Positions 1-6,183 of a stretch of DNA of 7,339 bases are shown in pieces. Position 1 is the first letter of the stretch; each line of letters begins with the position of its first letter. Origin of the DNA: Nitrosomonadales bacterium (GTDB lineage: Bacteria > Pseudomonadota > Gammaproteobacteria > Burkholderiales > Gallionellaceae); the NCBI GenBank assembly GCA_003235435.1, contig QJWF01000116.1, forward strand, positions 1 to 7,339, read 5' to 3'. The notes beneath the pieces were generated by a model. It ran no database searches, was not told the origin of the DNA, and saw only the letters and a program-made list of their open reading frames with translations. Position numbers and translations under genes: made by a program.

Positions 1-332
1 ACTGGCGGCATTACATACGTGACACCTACGGTGGAAGGCACTCCACCTGCGGTTCCATCATCAAGGCCCGTAACAGCAGCACACGGAGCACCAAGTCCTA
101 ATTTCACTGCCGTCAATTCAGTCCAATTTGTCGGTCCTGTACTATTGATCGTGAATTGCCCTCCACCCACCGCCGCAACAACTCCCACCTTGTAACTACC
201 CACATCGCTCAGGCTGTCGCCAAAAGAGATCTGCGACGAGAACTTCGGCTTGGCGGGAACATCGCTGTTGCCGCCGCAACCGGCCAGAATCAGGGCCATC
301 ACTAACATTGAACAAAACTTGACGTGGTGCAT
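1..332 (-). CDS. SGNH/GDSL-family esterase/lipase lipoprotein (N-terminal part, truncated by window edge)
   Basis: This is an open frame of 110 codons from an ATG at 332 that runs off the window with no stop. An AGGGAG ribosome site lies at 344-339, 6 nt before the ATG. The protein starts with a short signal peptide (Lys5, then a hydrophobic stretch about 9-17) ending in the lipobox LAGC (residues 16-19), so Cys19 should be lipidated. Gly rather than Asp follows it, which suggests an outer-membrane destination. Residues 37-45 read FGDSLSDVG, which is block I of the SGNH/GDSL hydrolases, with Ser40 as the expected nucleophile. A following segment with NWTEL (69-73) is typical of the betaproteobacterial members. 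The blocks with the oxyanion Gly/Asn and the catalytic Asp/His lie outside the window. The family hydrolyses esters of lipids, carbohydrates or small molecules; the substrate here cannot be told. It lies 130 nt downstream of the thioesterase gene on the same strand, so it may be a separate unit. Confidence 0.85.
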   Translation of the reverse strand, partial: MHHVKFCSMLVMALILAGCGGNSDVPAKPKFSSQISFGDSLSDVGSYKVGVVAAVGGGQFTINSTGPTNWTELTAVKLGLGAPCAAVTGLDDGTAGGVPSTVGVTYVMPP

Positions 333-462
333 TTGAGTCTCCCTGTGATGTTTATAAATTCACGAACGGCTTCCAAAACCGCTTTTACGCTGATCGCTAA
401 CGAATCAATTCCACAAAATTACAGTTAAGCAGCAGGCTATTTTCCGAACGGACATGATGCGC

Positions 463-867
463 TTATTCTTCCGGCGGAACAAGCCGCGGCTTGCGGTCTT
501 CCCCGACTGCCACATAGGTCAACGTCGCTTCGGTCACCTTCACGCAGGTCGGCTTGGCCGGGTCGCGCTGCGAATACACCTCGACCTCGACGGTGATCGA
601 AGTATTCCCGACCTTCACGATCCGGGTATAGAAACTGACCACGTCGCCTACGAAGATCGGCTGCTTGAACACGAAGGAATTCACCGCTACGGTCGCAACC
701 CGGCCCTTGGCCCGATGCAGCGCAGGGATGCTGCCCGCGATGTCCACCTGGCCCATTACCCATCCACCGAAGATGTCACCGGTATAACTTGCATTGGAAG
801 GCATCGCCGCCACACGAATGGTCGGTTCGCGCTGCGGCAGGGTGGTGGTTGCATGATGTTCACTCAC
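463..867 (-). CDS. yciA: YciA-like acyl-CoA thioesterase (hotdog fold)
   Basis: The product is predicted to hydrolyse acyl-CoA to free fatty acid and CoA in the cytoplasm. It is 134 aa, close to E. coli YciA (about 132 aa), and matches it along its whole length. The hallmark GDIFGGWVMGQVD sits at residues 30-42, with Asp42 at the position of the catalytic Asp of the family. Next come the strand-forming VAVNSFVFKQPIFVGDVV segment and a C-terminal ATLTYVAV segment ahead of a short proline-rich tail. I chose the GTG start at 867, not the ATG farther upstream at 975, because it gives the family length, has a GAGGG site at 881-877 with a 9-nt spacer, and begins 2 nt after the ligase stop (870-872). 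The longer frame would run deep into the ligase gene. Close spacing implies co-translation with the acyl-CoA ligase. Related proteins act as broad-range CoA-pool valves; the chain-length preference here is unknown. Confidence 0.9.
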   Translation of the reverse strand: MSEHHATTTLPQREPTIRVAAMPSNASYTGDIFGGWVMGQVDIAGSIPALHRAKGRVATVAVNSFVFKQPIFVGDVVSFYTRIVKVGNTSITVEVEVYSQRDPAKPTCVKVTEATLTYVAVGEDRKPRLVPPEE

Positions 868-869
868 GA

Positions 870-2666
870 TCAATGTCCCTCGTAGAGTTCCTTGATCTCG
901 GCGGCGAATCTTTCGACCACTTTTGCCCGCTTGACCTTCAGTGTCGGGGTCAGCAGGCCGTTTTCTATGCTCCATGGTTCCTGCAGCAACAGCACGCGGT
1001 GCACCTTTGCATAGCCGGGGAAGGCGCGCAGATTATCCGCAATGTGTTCGAGCGCCTCGGCCTGGACCACGCTGTCGGTCAGCGACTCGGGCATGTCGGG
1101 GCGCACGTTGATCTGTTTGGCAAATTGCAGCCATGCCTCGGGATTGAGCACCACCAGCGCGACCAGATAAGGTTTGCCCTCACCGTATATCATCGCCTGA
1201 TCGAACAAAGGATCGCGCAGGATCGCCATCTCCATGTCGTTCGGCGGGATCTTCTCCCCGTTCGACATGACGATGATCTCCTTGATGCGGCCTGCGATGT
1301 AGATATGCCCGCTATCGCTGATGCCGACGGTGTCGCCGGTGTTCAGCCAGCCGTCCGCATCGATCATCGCGCGCGTCGCCTCGGGGTTGTTCCAGTAGCC
1401 CAGCATAACGTTCGGTCCCTTTACCAGAAGTTCGTTCTGCGAACCGAGCTTTACCTGCAACCCGTGTATCGGCTTGCCGACGCTGTCGGGGAAATTGTTC
1501 TCCAGCGGGTTGCCCGCGATGACCGGGCTGGTTTCGGTCAGGCCATAGCCTTGCAGAACCGGCAGCCCAAGACCCACGAACATGTGCGATATCTCCGGCG
1601 CGAGCGCCGCGCCGCCGCTGATCGCACTGCGCAAGTTGCCGCCGAGGCGAGCCGTTATCTTCTCCGCCACCAGCTTGTTCAGCAGCGGCCACAGCAGGAA
1701 CGAGGCTTTCCACGGCCCTCGCCCCTGCTGGTACAGAAAGCGGGCCCAGCCGATGTCCACCGCCAGCTGGAACAGTGCGCGCTTGAGCGGTGAGCTTTCT
1801 GCCAGCTTGGCGCTGATCGTCCCGTACATACGCTCGTAGATGCGCGGCACCGAGATCATGATGGTTGGCCGGATGATCTGCAGGTCTTCCGACAGCAAGG
1901 GGATGGAACGCGCATAGGCTACCGTCGCACCGGCCATGATCGGAAGGTAGTAACCGCAAGTGCGCTCGAAGGTGTGAGACAACGGCAGGAAGGACAGGAA
2001 CAGATCATCGCAATACACTTTGAAGGTTTCCAGCAACAATGCATGGGCATTGCTCAGCATGTTGTCATGGCTGAGCATCACCCCTTTCGGTCTCCCGGTG
2101 GTCCCTGATGTATAGATGATGCTGGCCAGTTCGTTTCCCCGGATGGGCGGCGCCTGGCGCAAATGCGCATCGGCCGGCAGGAACTTCAGCATCGATACCA
2201 AGCGCGGTTCGTCACTGTCACTTAGCGGGTCGATGCTGATAAAACACTGGATGCCCCCAAGCTGGTCGCGCACCGTGCGCAATGCCTGCCATTGCTCTTC
2301 GTTTTCAAACAGCAGTACCTTCACATCCGCGTCTTTGACGATGTAGGCGATGTTGTCCGGCCGATCCACGGTATACAGTGGTACAACCACAAGGCCCAGC
2401 GACATCGCGGCCTGATCGAACATCACCCACTGCGGGCAGTTGCGCAACATGATCGCGACACGGTCGCCCTTCGCCAGGTCGACTTTGGACAGCGCGGCTT
2501 GCCACCGCGCCACTTCGCCCAGCATTTCGCGCCATGAGATATCCCGCCATGCTCCCTGCTGAAAATAGCGATAGGCGGTCTTGTCAGGCGAGCGGCGGAC
2601 ACGCTCGAGGAACAAGCCGTGCAGGTTGCCCGCCTGTTCCGGCGAAATCACGTCTGTTTGTTGCAT
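870..2666 (-). CDS. fadD: Long-chain fatty acid--CoA ligase (AMP-forming, FAA1/FadD type)
   Basis: This is an ATP-dependent acyl-CoA synthetase of the adenylate-forming (ANL) family: fatty acid + ATP + CoA give acyl-CoA + AMP + PPi. The length is 598 aa, usual for bacterial FAA1-type enzymes. All core motifs are visible: the phosphate-binding loop YTSGTTGRPKG (about 185-195), the LPLSHTFER segment (about 227-235), YGLTETSP (about 374-381), the GWLNTGD motif (about 439-445) with its ATP-ribose-binding Asp, the hinge GRIKE (about 459-463), and the C-terminal NGLLTPTLKVKR with the adenylation Lys at about 577. There is no signal peptide or obvious membrane helix, so it is cytosolic or peripheral. 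The ATG at 2666 fits the GGGGAG site at 2680-2675 (8-nt spacer); an in-frame ATG at 2672 would leave only 2 nt, though it could be annotated as the start. It lies 21 nt after the SDR gene and directly before the thioesterase. The symbol is functional; the protein is nearer the FAA1-type ligases than the E. coli FadD itself. Confidence 0.93.
   Translation of the reverse strand: MQQTDVISPEQAGNLHGLFLERVRRSPDKTAYRYFQQGAWRDISWREMLGEVARWQAALSKVDLAKGDRVAIMLRNCPQWVMFDQAAMSLGLVVVPLYTVDRPDNIAYIVKDADVKVLLFENEEQWQALRTVRDQLGGIQCFISIDPLSDSDEPRLVSMLKFLPADAHLRQAPPIRGNELASIIYTSGTTGRPKGVMLSHDNMLSNAHALLLETFKVYCDDLFLSFLPLSHTFERTCGYYLPIMAGATVAYARSIPLLSEDLQIIRPTIMISVPRIYERMYGTISAKLAESSPLKRALFQLAVDIGWARFLYQQGRGPWKASFLLWPLLNKLVAEKITARLGGNLRSAISGGAALAPEISHMFVGLGLPVLQGYGLTETSPVIAGNPLENNFPDSVGKPIHGLQVKLGSQNELLVKGPNVMLGYWNNPEATRAMIDADGWLNTGDTVGISDSGHIYIAGRIKEIIVMSNGEKIPPNDMEMAILRDPLFDQAMIYGEGKPYLVALVVLNPEAWLQFAKQINVRPDMPESLTDSVVQAEALEHIADNLRAFPGYAKVHRVLLLQEPWSIENGLLTPTLKVKRAKVVERFAAEIKELYEGH
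877..881 (-). promoter_or_regulatory. Ribosome binding site deciding the GTG start of the thioesterase gene
   Basis: The minus strand reads GAGGG here, 9 nt before the GTG at 867. The site is inside the last codons of the acyl-CoA ligase gene (the YEGH end). It supports GTG as the true start and makes coupling with ligase translation likely. Confidence 0.6.
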
Positions 2667-2674
2667 CTGCATAT

Positions 2675-2680
2675 CTCCCC
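2675..2680 (-). promoter_or_regulatory. Ribosome binding site of the acyl-CoA ligase gene
   Basis: The minus strand reads GGGGAG here, in the 21-nt gap after the SDR stop. It is 8 nt from the ATG at 2666 but only 2 nt from the ATG at 2672, so it favours the downstream start, which shortens the protein by two residues. Confidence 0.6.
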
Positions 2681-2687
2681 TTTTTAC

Positions 2688-3524
2688 TTAACCGAGAAAC
2701 AAGTCGTTATACAGCGTCGCACCGGGCGACATTGCATATTGGTCGAAATCACTCACGCCCTCCTCGCGCAAAACCTCTTCGTCTATAAAAAAATTACCGC
2801 TGCACGCGCGGCTGTCGCGGGTAATGATCGCATAAGCCGCGTCCGCAACGATAGCAGGCTTGCGCGAAGCGCGCAGTATCTGCTCCGGGAAATTGAACTC
2901 GATCGCGGCAGTGGCAATCGTGGTGCGCGGCCACAGGCAGTTCACCGCTATGCTTTTGCCATCGCCTTCCCCGGCTGAAAATTCACGCGCCATGCCCAGC
3001 GTGCACAGGCTCATGCCGTACTTCGACATGGTGTAGGCCAGGTGCGGAGCAAACCATTTCGCATCCATATTAAGCGGCGGAGACATCGTCAGGATGTGGG
3101 GATTTTCCGACTGCTTCAGATAGGGAATGCATGCCTGCGACGCCAGAAATGTCGCGCGCATGTTCACATCCCACATCAGGTCGAGCTTCTTGACCGGCGT
3201 GGCAAGCGTTCCGCTCAGGCTGATCGCGCTGGCATTGTTCACCAGAACATCTATCCCGCCGAACATGTCGACGGCCTTGACCACCGCTTCCTCTATCGCC
3301 TGTTCGTCGCGCACATCCAATTGGAGCGCCAGCGATCGCCCGCCCGCTTCGACCACTTCCCGCGCCACCGTGTCTATCGTGCCGGGCAGCCGGGAATGCG
3401 GTTTGACTGTCTTGCCGGTAATCACCACCTTTGCGCCGTCACGCGCGCAGCGCAAGGCGATCTCCCTTCCGATGCCGCGGCTCGAGCCGGTGATGAAAAC
3501 CACCTTGTCGCGTAGCGTGGTCAT
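2688..3524 (-). CDS. HSDL2-like short-chain dehydrogenase/reductase
   Basis: This is a 278-aa classical Rossmann-fold SDR. The cofactor loop TGSSRGIG is at residues 12-19, the NNAS motif at 96-99, Asn121 in the structural position, then the catalytic Ser148 (in TMSPPLN), Tyr164 and Lys168 (YTMSK). From memory of the human sequence, it follows hydroxysteroid dehydrogenase-like protein 2 (HSDL2) closely: the KPH..LPGTI insert (41-50), the FGGIDVLVNNASAISL segment (88-103), the ACIPYLK and SPPLN stretches, and the C-terminal FIDEEVLREEG segment. It lacks the C-terminal SCP2 lipid-binding domain of animal HSDL2. Animal HSDL2 is linked to lipid metabolism but its substrate is not settled; the location between fadE and the acyl-CoA ligase suggests a hydroxyacyl/ketoacyl or related lipid substrate (inference). 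The ATG overlaps the fadE stop as ATGA, with no good ribosome site before it, so expression probably depends on fadE translation. Confidence 0.9.
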   Translation of the reverse strand: MTTLRDKVVFITGSSRGIGREIALRCARDGAKVVITGKTVKPHSRLPGTIDTVAREVVEAGGRSLALQLDVRDEQAIEEAVVKAVDMFGGIDVLVNNASAISLSGTLATPVKKLDLMWDVNMRATFLASQACIPYLKQSENPHILTMSPPLNMDAKWFAPHLAYTMSKYGMSLCTLGMAREFSAGEGDGKSIAVNCLWPRTTIATAAIEFNFPEQILRASRKPAIVADAAYAIITRDSRACSGNFFIDEEVLREEGVSDFDQYAMSPGATLYNDLFLG

Positions 3525-5959
3525 GCCCGGTTGGACTGCAATTGCTCGGGCGCAAAATCATCCACCATGATGACTTTGCGGCGAAGCGCATAATCACGCT
3601 CCAGCAGCAGCGCCTGTTCCGCGTCTATGATTCCCGTATCGCGAGCCTCGGAGATGCGCTGCACCTCCTCCAGTGCCTTGAGCTTTCCGGCCTTGCGCGC
3701 ATCGGAAAGAACTTTCTGCAGCGGTTCGCACGCCAGCGTGCTGTCGAGTGCGGCTTCCAGCGCGCCTACCGCCTCCATCTCGTCGCGCGGGATATACATG
3801 CCAGAGGTCAGGCGGTCCCGCGCAGCGCCGGGTTGCATCAACAGCGTGGAAATCTGATGCCCGAGGTGATCTGACGGAGGAAACAATCTTTGGCCGAGCG
3901 GGAATATCAACAGACTCAGCAATCCGCGCACCAGAGCGTTCGGAAAGTTCCTGACCACGCCGTCAAAAGCCTGCTGGATCCTGTACAGCGCATCCTGCAT
4001 CGTCCAATGCAGCAACGGCAGATCTTCGGCGGGACGGCCGTCATCCTCGAAGCGTTTCAATGTCGCCGAACACAGATACATCAGGCTCAACACATCTCCA
4101 AGGCGCGCCGAGATCTTCTCGCGCCGCTTCAATGCACCGCCCAGCACCGCCATGGACACATCAGCGCTTAGCGCAAAAGCCGCCGAATAGCGGGTCAATT
4201 GCTGGTAGTAGCGGCGTGTATCCGTTCCTTCGGGTACCGGGAATCCTCGGCCGCCGCTCAGACCAAGCACCAGGCTGCGCGCCGCGTTGCTCAACGCAAA
4301 GCTGATATGCCCGAACAGCGCTTCGTCGAACTGGAGCAGCGCGCGCTGGCGGTCATGATCCTGTGTTGCCGCGATTTCTTTCAGCACATAGGGATGGGAG
4401 CGGATCGCCCCCTGCCCGAAGATCATCAGAGTGCGCGTCAGGATGTTCGCGCCTTCGACGGTGATACCGATCGGCATTTGCTGATAGAACCGGCCCAGAT
4501 AATTGTCCGGACCCAGACAGACTCCCTTGCCGCCATGCACATCCATCGCATCGTTGATCACGGTGCGCCCGCGCTCGGTGGAATGGTATTTGATGATGGC
4601 GGAAACCACCGACGGTTTTTCGCCCAGATCGACCGCAAGCGCGGTGAACTGGCGCGCCGCATCCACCATGTAGGTATGCGCGCCGATCCGCGCCAGCGGT
4701 TCCTCCACGCCTTCGAATTTGCCGATCGGCAGCTTGAACTGCTTGCGCACTCGGCTGTAGGCGCCGCTGGTGCGCGCAGCCAGTTTCATCCCGCCTATGC
4801 TGCTTGCCGGCAGCGAGATCGAACGCCCTGCCGCCAGGCATTCCATCAGCATGCGCCAGCCCTGGCCGACACGCTGCGTCCCGCCGATGATGTAACTGAT
4901 CGGGATGAACACTTCGTTCCCCTGCGTCGGCCCGTTCAGGAAAGCCGAGTTCAGAGGGAAATGGCGTCGGCCGATCTGCACGCCAGGCGTATCGGTAGGA
5001 ATCAGCGCCAGGGTGATGCCGCGGTCGGATTCTCCGCCGAGCAATTGTTGCGGGTCATACAGTTTGAATGCCATGCCGAGCAGCGTGGCCACCGGAGCCA
5101 GCGTGATATAGCGTTTCTCCCAGGTCAGGCGTATCCCCATCACGTTCTGCCGGCCGGCGAATTCACCGTATCCGACCACGCCATAATCGGGGATCGCGCC
5201 TGCATCAGAACCGGCAAGTGGGCCGGTCAGCGCGAAGCACGGCACTTCCTGTCCCCGCGCCAGACGCTGCAAATACCTGTCCTTCTGGTCCTCGGTGCCG
5301 TAATGCAACAACAGCTCCGCCGGACCAAGTGAATTGGGCACCATCACCGTGACCGCCGCCGTCCCGCTGCGCGAGGCGACCTTGCTCACCACCGCCGAAT
5401 GCGCCTGCGCGGAAAACTCCAGTCCGCCGTAGCGTTTCGGAATGATCATGCCGAAAAACCCCTTGTCCTTGATGAACTGCCAGACTTCGGAGGGCAAGTC
5501 GGCGCGATTGTGCGTGATGTCCCAATCGTCCAGCATCGCGCATAGCTGTTCGACTTCGTTGTCGAGGAAAGCTTGCTCGGTGCTGCTCAGGGAAGGTTTC
5601 GGAAATGCGCGCAGCTTGTTCCAGTTCGGATTGCCGCTGAACAATTCGCCATCCCACCATACTGTGCCGGCGTCGATCGCCTCCTGCTCGGTTTCCGAGA
5701 TCTGCGGCAGTATCTTGCGGAAGATCATCAGGACGAAACTGCTGAATAGATGACGGCGCAGAAAAGGAACCCCGAGCACCAGCACGAAAACGCCCAGCGC
5801 GATGAAGATGACCCACAAGGCATCGTCAGAAATGCGGCTCTCGATCGCCACTGCCGGGACGAACACCGATATCGCGACCAGCCAGCTCCAGATTGAGGCA
5901 CGAAAGAACGCCAGCAACAAAACCACCGCCAGCACCGCCACAATTATCAATATTGCCAT
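3521..5959 (-). CDS. fadE: Acyl-CoA dehydrogenase FadE, membrane-anchored
   Basis: This FAD enzyme catalyses the first step of beta-oxidation, acyl-CoA to trans-2-enoyl-CoA. At 812 aa it is the long FadE type (E. coli FadE is about 814 aa) and aligns with it throughout. Hydrophobic N-terminal segments at about 1-19, 22-38 and 47-66 should anchor it to the inner membrane. The linker motif AIDAGTVWWDGELF (94-107) is typical of the family. The dehydrogenase core follows: GGLEFSA (178-184), the FAD-site signature CFALTGPLAGSDAGA (241-255), IGRRHFPLN (329-337), and ITVEGAN (499-505), where Glu502 matches the catalytic base seen as Glu376 in medium-chain enzymes. From about 520 to the end is the DUF1974-type C-terminal domain (SMAVLGG.LKRREKISARLGD). 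The ATG at 5959 has only a weak GGGTG site, 5 nt away, but gives the family N-terminus. It is first in the operon and its stop overlaps the SDR start by 4 nt (ATGA). Confidence 0.96.
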   Translation of the reverse strand: MAILIIVAVLAVVLLLAFFRASIWSWLVAISVFVPAVAIESRISDDALWVIFIALGVFVLVLGVPFLRRHLFSSFVLMIFRKILPQISETEQEAIDAGTVWWDGELFSGNPNWNKLRAFPKPSLSSTEQAFLDNEVEQLCAMLDDWDITHNRADLPSEVWQFIKDKGFFGMIIPKRYGGLEFSAQAHSAVVSKVASRSGTAAVTVMVPNSLGPAELLLHYGTEDQKDRYLQRLARGQEVPCFALTGPLAGSDAGAIPDYGVVGYGEFAGRQNVMGIRLTWEKRYITLAPVATLLGMAFKLYDPQQLLGGESDRGITLALIPTDTPGVQIGRRHFPLNSAFLNGPTQGNEVFIPISYIIGGTQRVGQGWRMLMECLAAGRSISLPASSIGGMKLAARTSGAYSRVRKQFKLPIGKFEGVEEPLARIGAHTYMVDAARQFTALAVDLGEKPSVVSAIIKYHSTERGRTVINDAMDVHGGKGVCLGPDNYLGRFYQQMPIGITVEGANILTRTLMIFGQGAIRSHPYVLKEIAATQDHDRQRALLQFDEALFGHISFALSNAARSLVLGLSGGRGFPVPEGTDTRRYYQQLTRYSAAFALSADVSMAVLGGALKRREKISARLGDVLSLMYLCSATLKRFEDDGRPAEDLPLLHWTMQDALYRIQQAFDGVVRNFPNALVRGLLSLLIFPLGQRLFPPSDHLGHQISTLLMQPGAARDRLTSGMYIPRDEMEAVGALEAALDSTLACEPLQKVLSDARKAGKLKALEEVQRISEARDTGIIDAEQALLLERDYALRRKVIMVDDFAPEQLQSNRA

Positions 5960-5995
5960 CTTCGCACCCGTGTTTTTATATGTGTGGATTGGCTA

Positions 5996-6024
5996 ACTTT
6001 ACCCTTAGGCCATCTGGCTGACAA
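5996..6024 (-). promoter_or_regulatory. Candidate sigma70-type promoter of the fadE operon
   Basis: On the minus strand, TTGTCA (6024-6019, 5 of 6 to the -35 consensus) and TAAAGT (6001-5996, 4 of 6 to the -10 consensus) are separated by exactly 17 nt. Transcription would start near 5989, giving a leader of about 30 nt before the fadE ATG. This is a visual match only and needs experimental support. Confidence 0.4.
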
Positions 6025-6029
6025 TGGCC
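6008..6029. promoter_or_regulatory. Dyad GGCCAT-N10-ATGGCC overlapping the candidate -35 box (possible operator)
   Basis: Two perfect 6-bp arms (6008-6013 and 6024-6029) give a 22-bp dyad lying over the -35 element of the candidate fadE promoter. The size and position fit an operator for a dimeric repressor of the kind that controls fad genes (TetR or GntR type). Six-base arms arise by chance at about this rate in a gap of this length, so this is only a candidate. Confidence 0.2.
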
Positions 6030-6050
6030 GAGTCATGTTATTTGTCCGGT

Positions 6051-6085
6051 GAACCATGGAGATGGCATCTGACCGTGCATGGTTC
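6051..6085. repeat. Inverted repeat with 8-bp arms in the radA-fadE gap
   Basis: The arms GAACCATG (6051-6058) and CATGGTTC (6078-6085) are perfect reverse complements around a 19-nt loop. The loop itself begins with a small palindrome, AGAT-GGC-ATCT (6060-6070). No U run follows in either direction, so it is not an evident intrinsic terminator. It could be a protein-binding site about 80 bp upstream of the presumed fadE transcript start, or an RNA hairpin at the end of the radA message. Confidence 0.35.
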
Positions 6086-6183
6086 GAAAAAGACTGCAAT
6101 TGCTGCGGAATCGGAACCTGACGACCTGCCGAGGGAAGTTGTATCCGGGTTACCCCGTACCATCATCTCCTGCACTGCGCCAA

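Larger units (their letters stand above)
463..5959 (-). other. Predicted four-gene acyl-CoA operon (fadE - SDR - fadD - yciA)
   Basis: Four co-directional genes are spaced at -4, +21 and +2 nt (fadE/SDR, SDR/ligase, ligase/thioesterase). No terminator-like structure is visible between them, and each start lies at or near the previous stop. This is strong positional evidence for one transcript. The products all act on acyl-CoA or probable lipid substrates. The 130-nt gap after the thioesterase (462-333) has lower GC and a weak wobble-paired hairpin (381-367) without a U run, so where the transcript ends is not clear. Confidence 0.8.

Noticed and set aside
351..356. TATAAA on the minus strand as a -10 box for the GDSL gene
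   Set aside because: No acceptable -35 box at 16-18 nt, and transcription would start almost on the ribosome site, leaving a leader of about 12 nt.
367..383. Hairpin in the minus transcript after the thioesterase gene, considered as a terminator
   Set aside because: The stem (CGGTTT/AAGCCG, 3-nt loop) needs G-U wobbles and is followed by only two U residues, so it is not a convincing intrinsic terminator.
868..975. N-terminal extension of the thioesterase to an ATG at 975
   Set aside because: It overlaps the ligase gene by more than 100 nt, is Arg/Lys-rich and unlike the family, while the GTG at 867 has a proper ribosome site and gives the usual length.
789..1793. Long plus-strand open frame (334 codons) opposite the acyl-CoA ligase
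   Set aside because: Same pattern: antisense to a gene with all family motifs intact, no domain and no convincing start signal.
4199..5332. Long plus-strand open frame (377 codons) opposite fadE
   Set aside because: It is fully antisense to a clear fadE gene, the translation shows no recognisable domain and is rich in His, Arg and Gln as expected from reading GC-rich codons backwards. It is a shadow frame.
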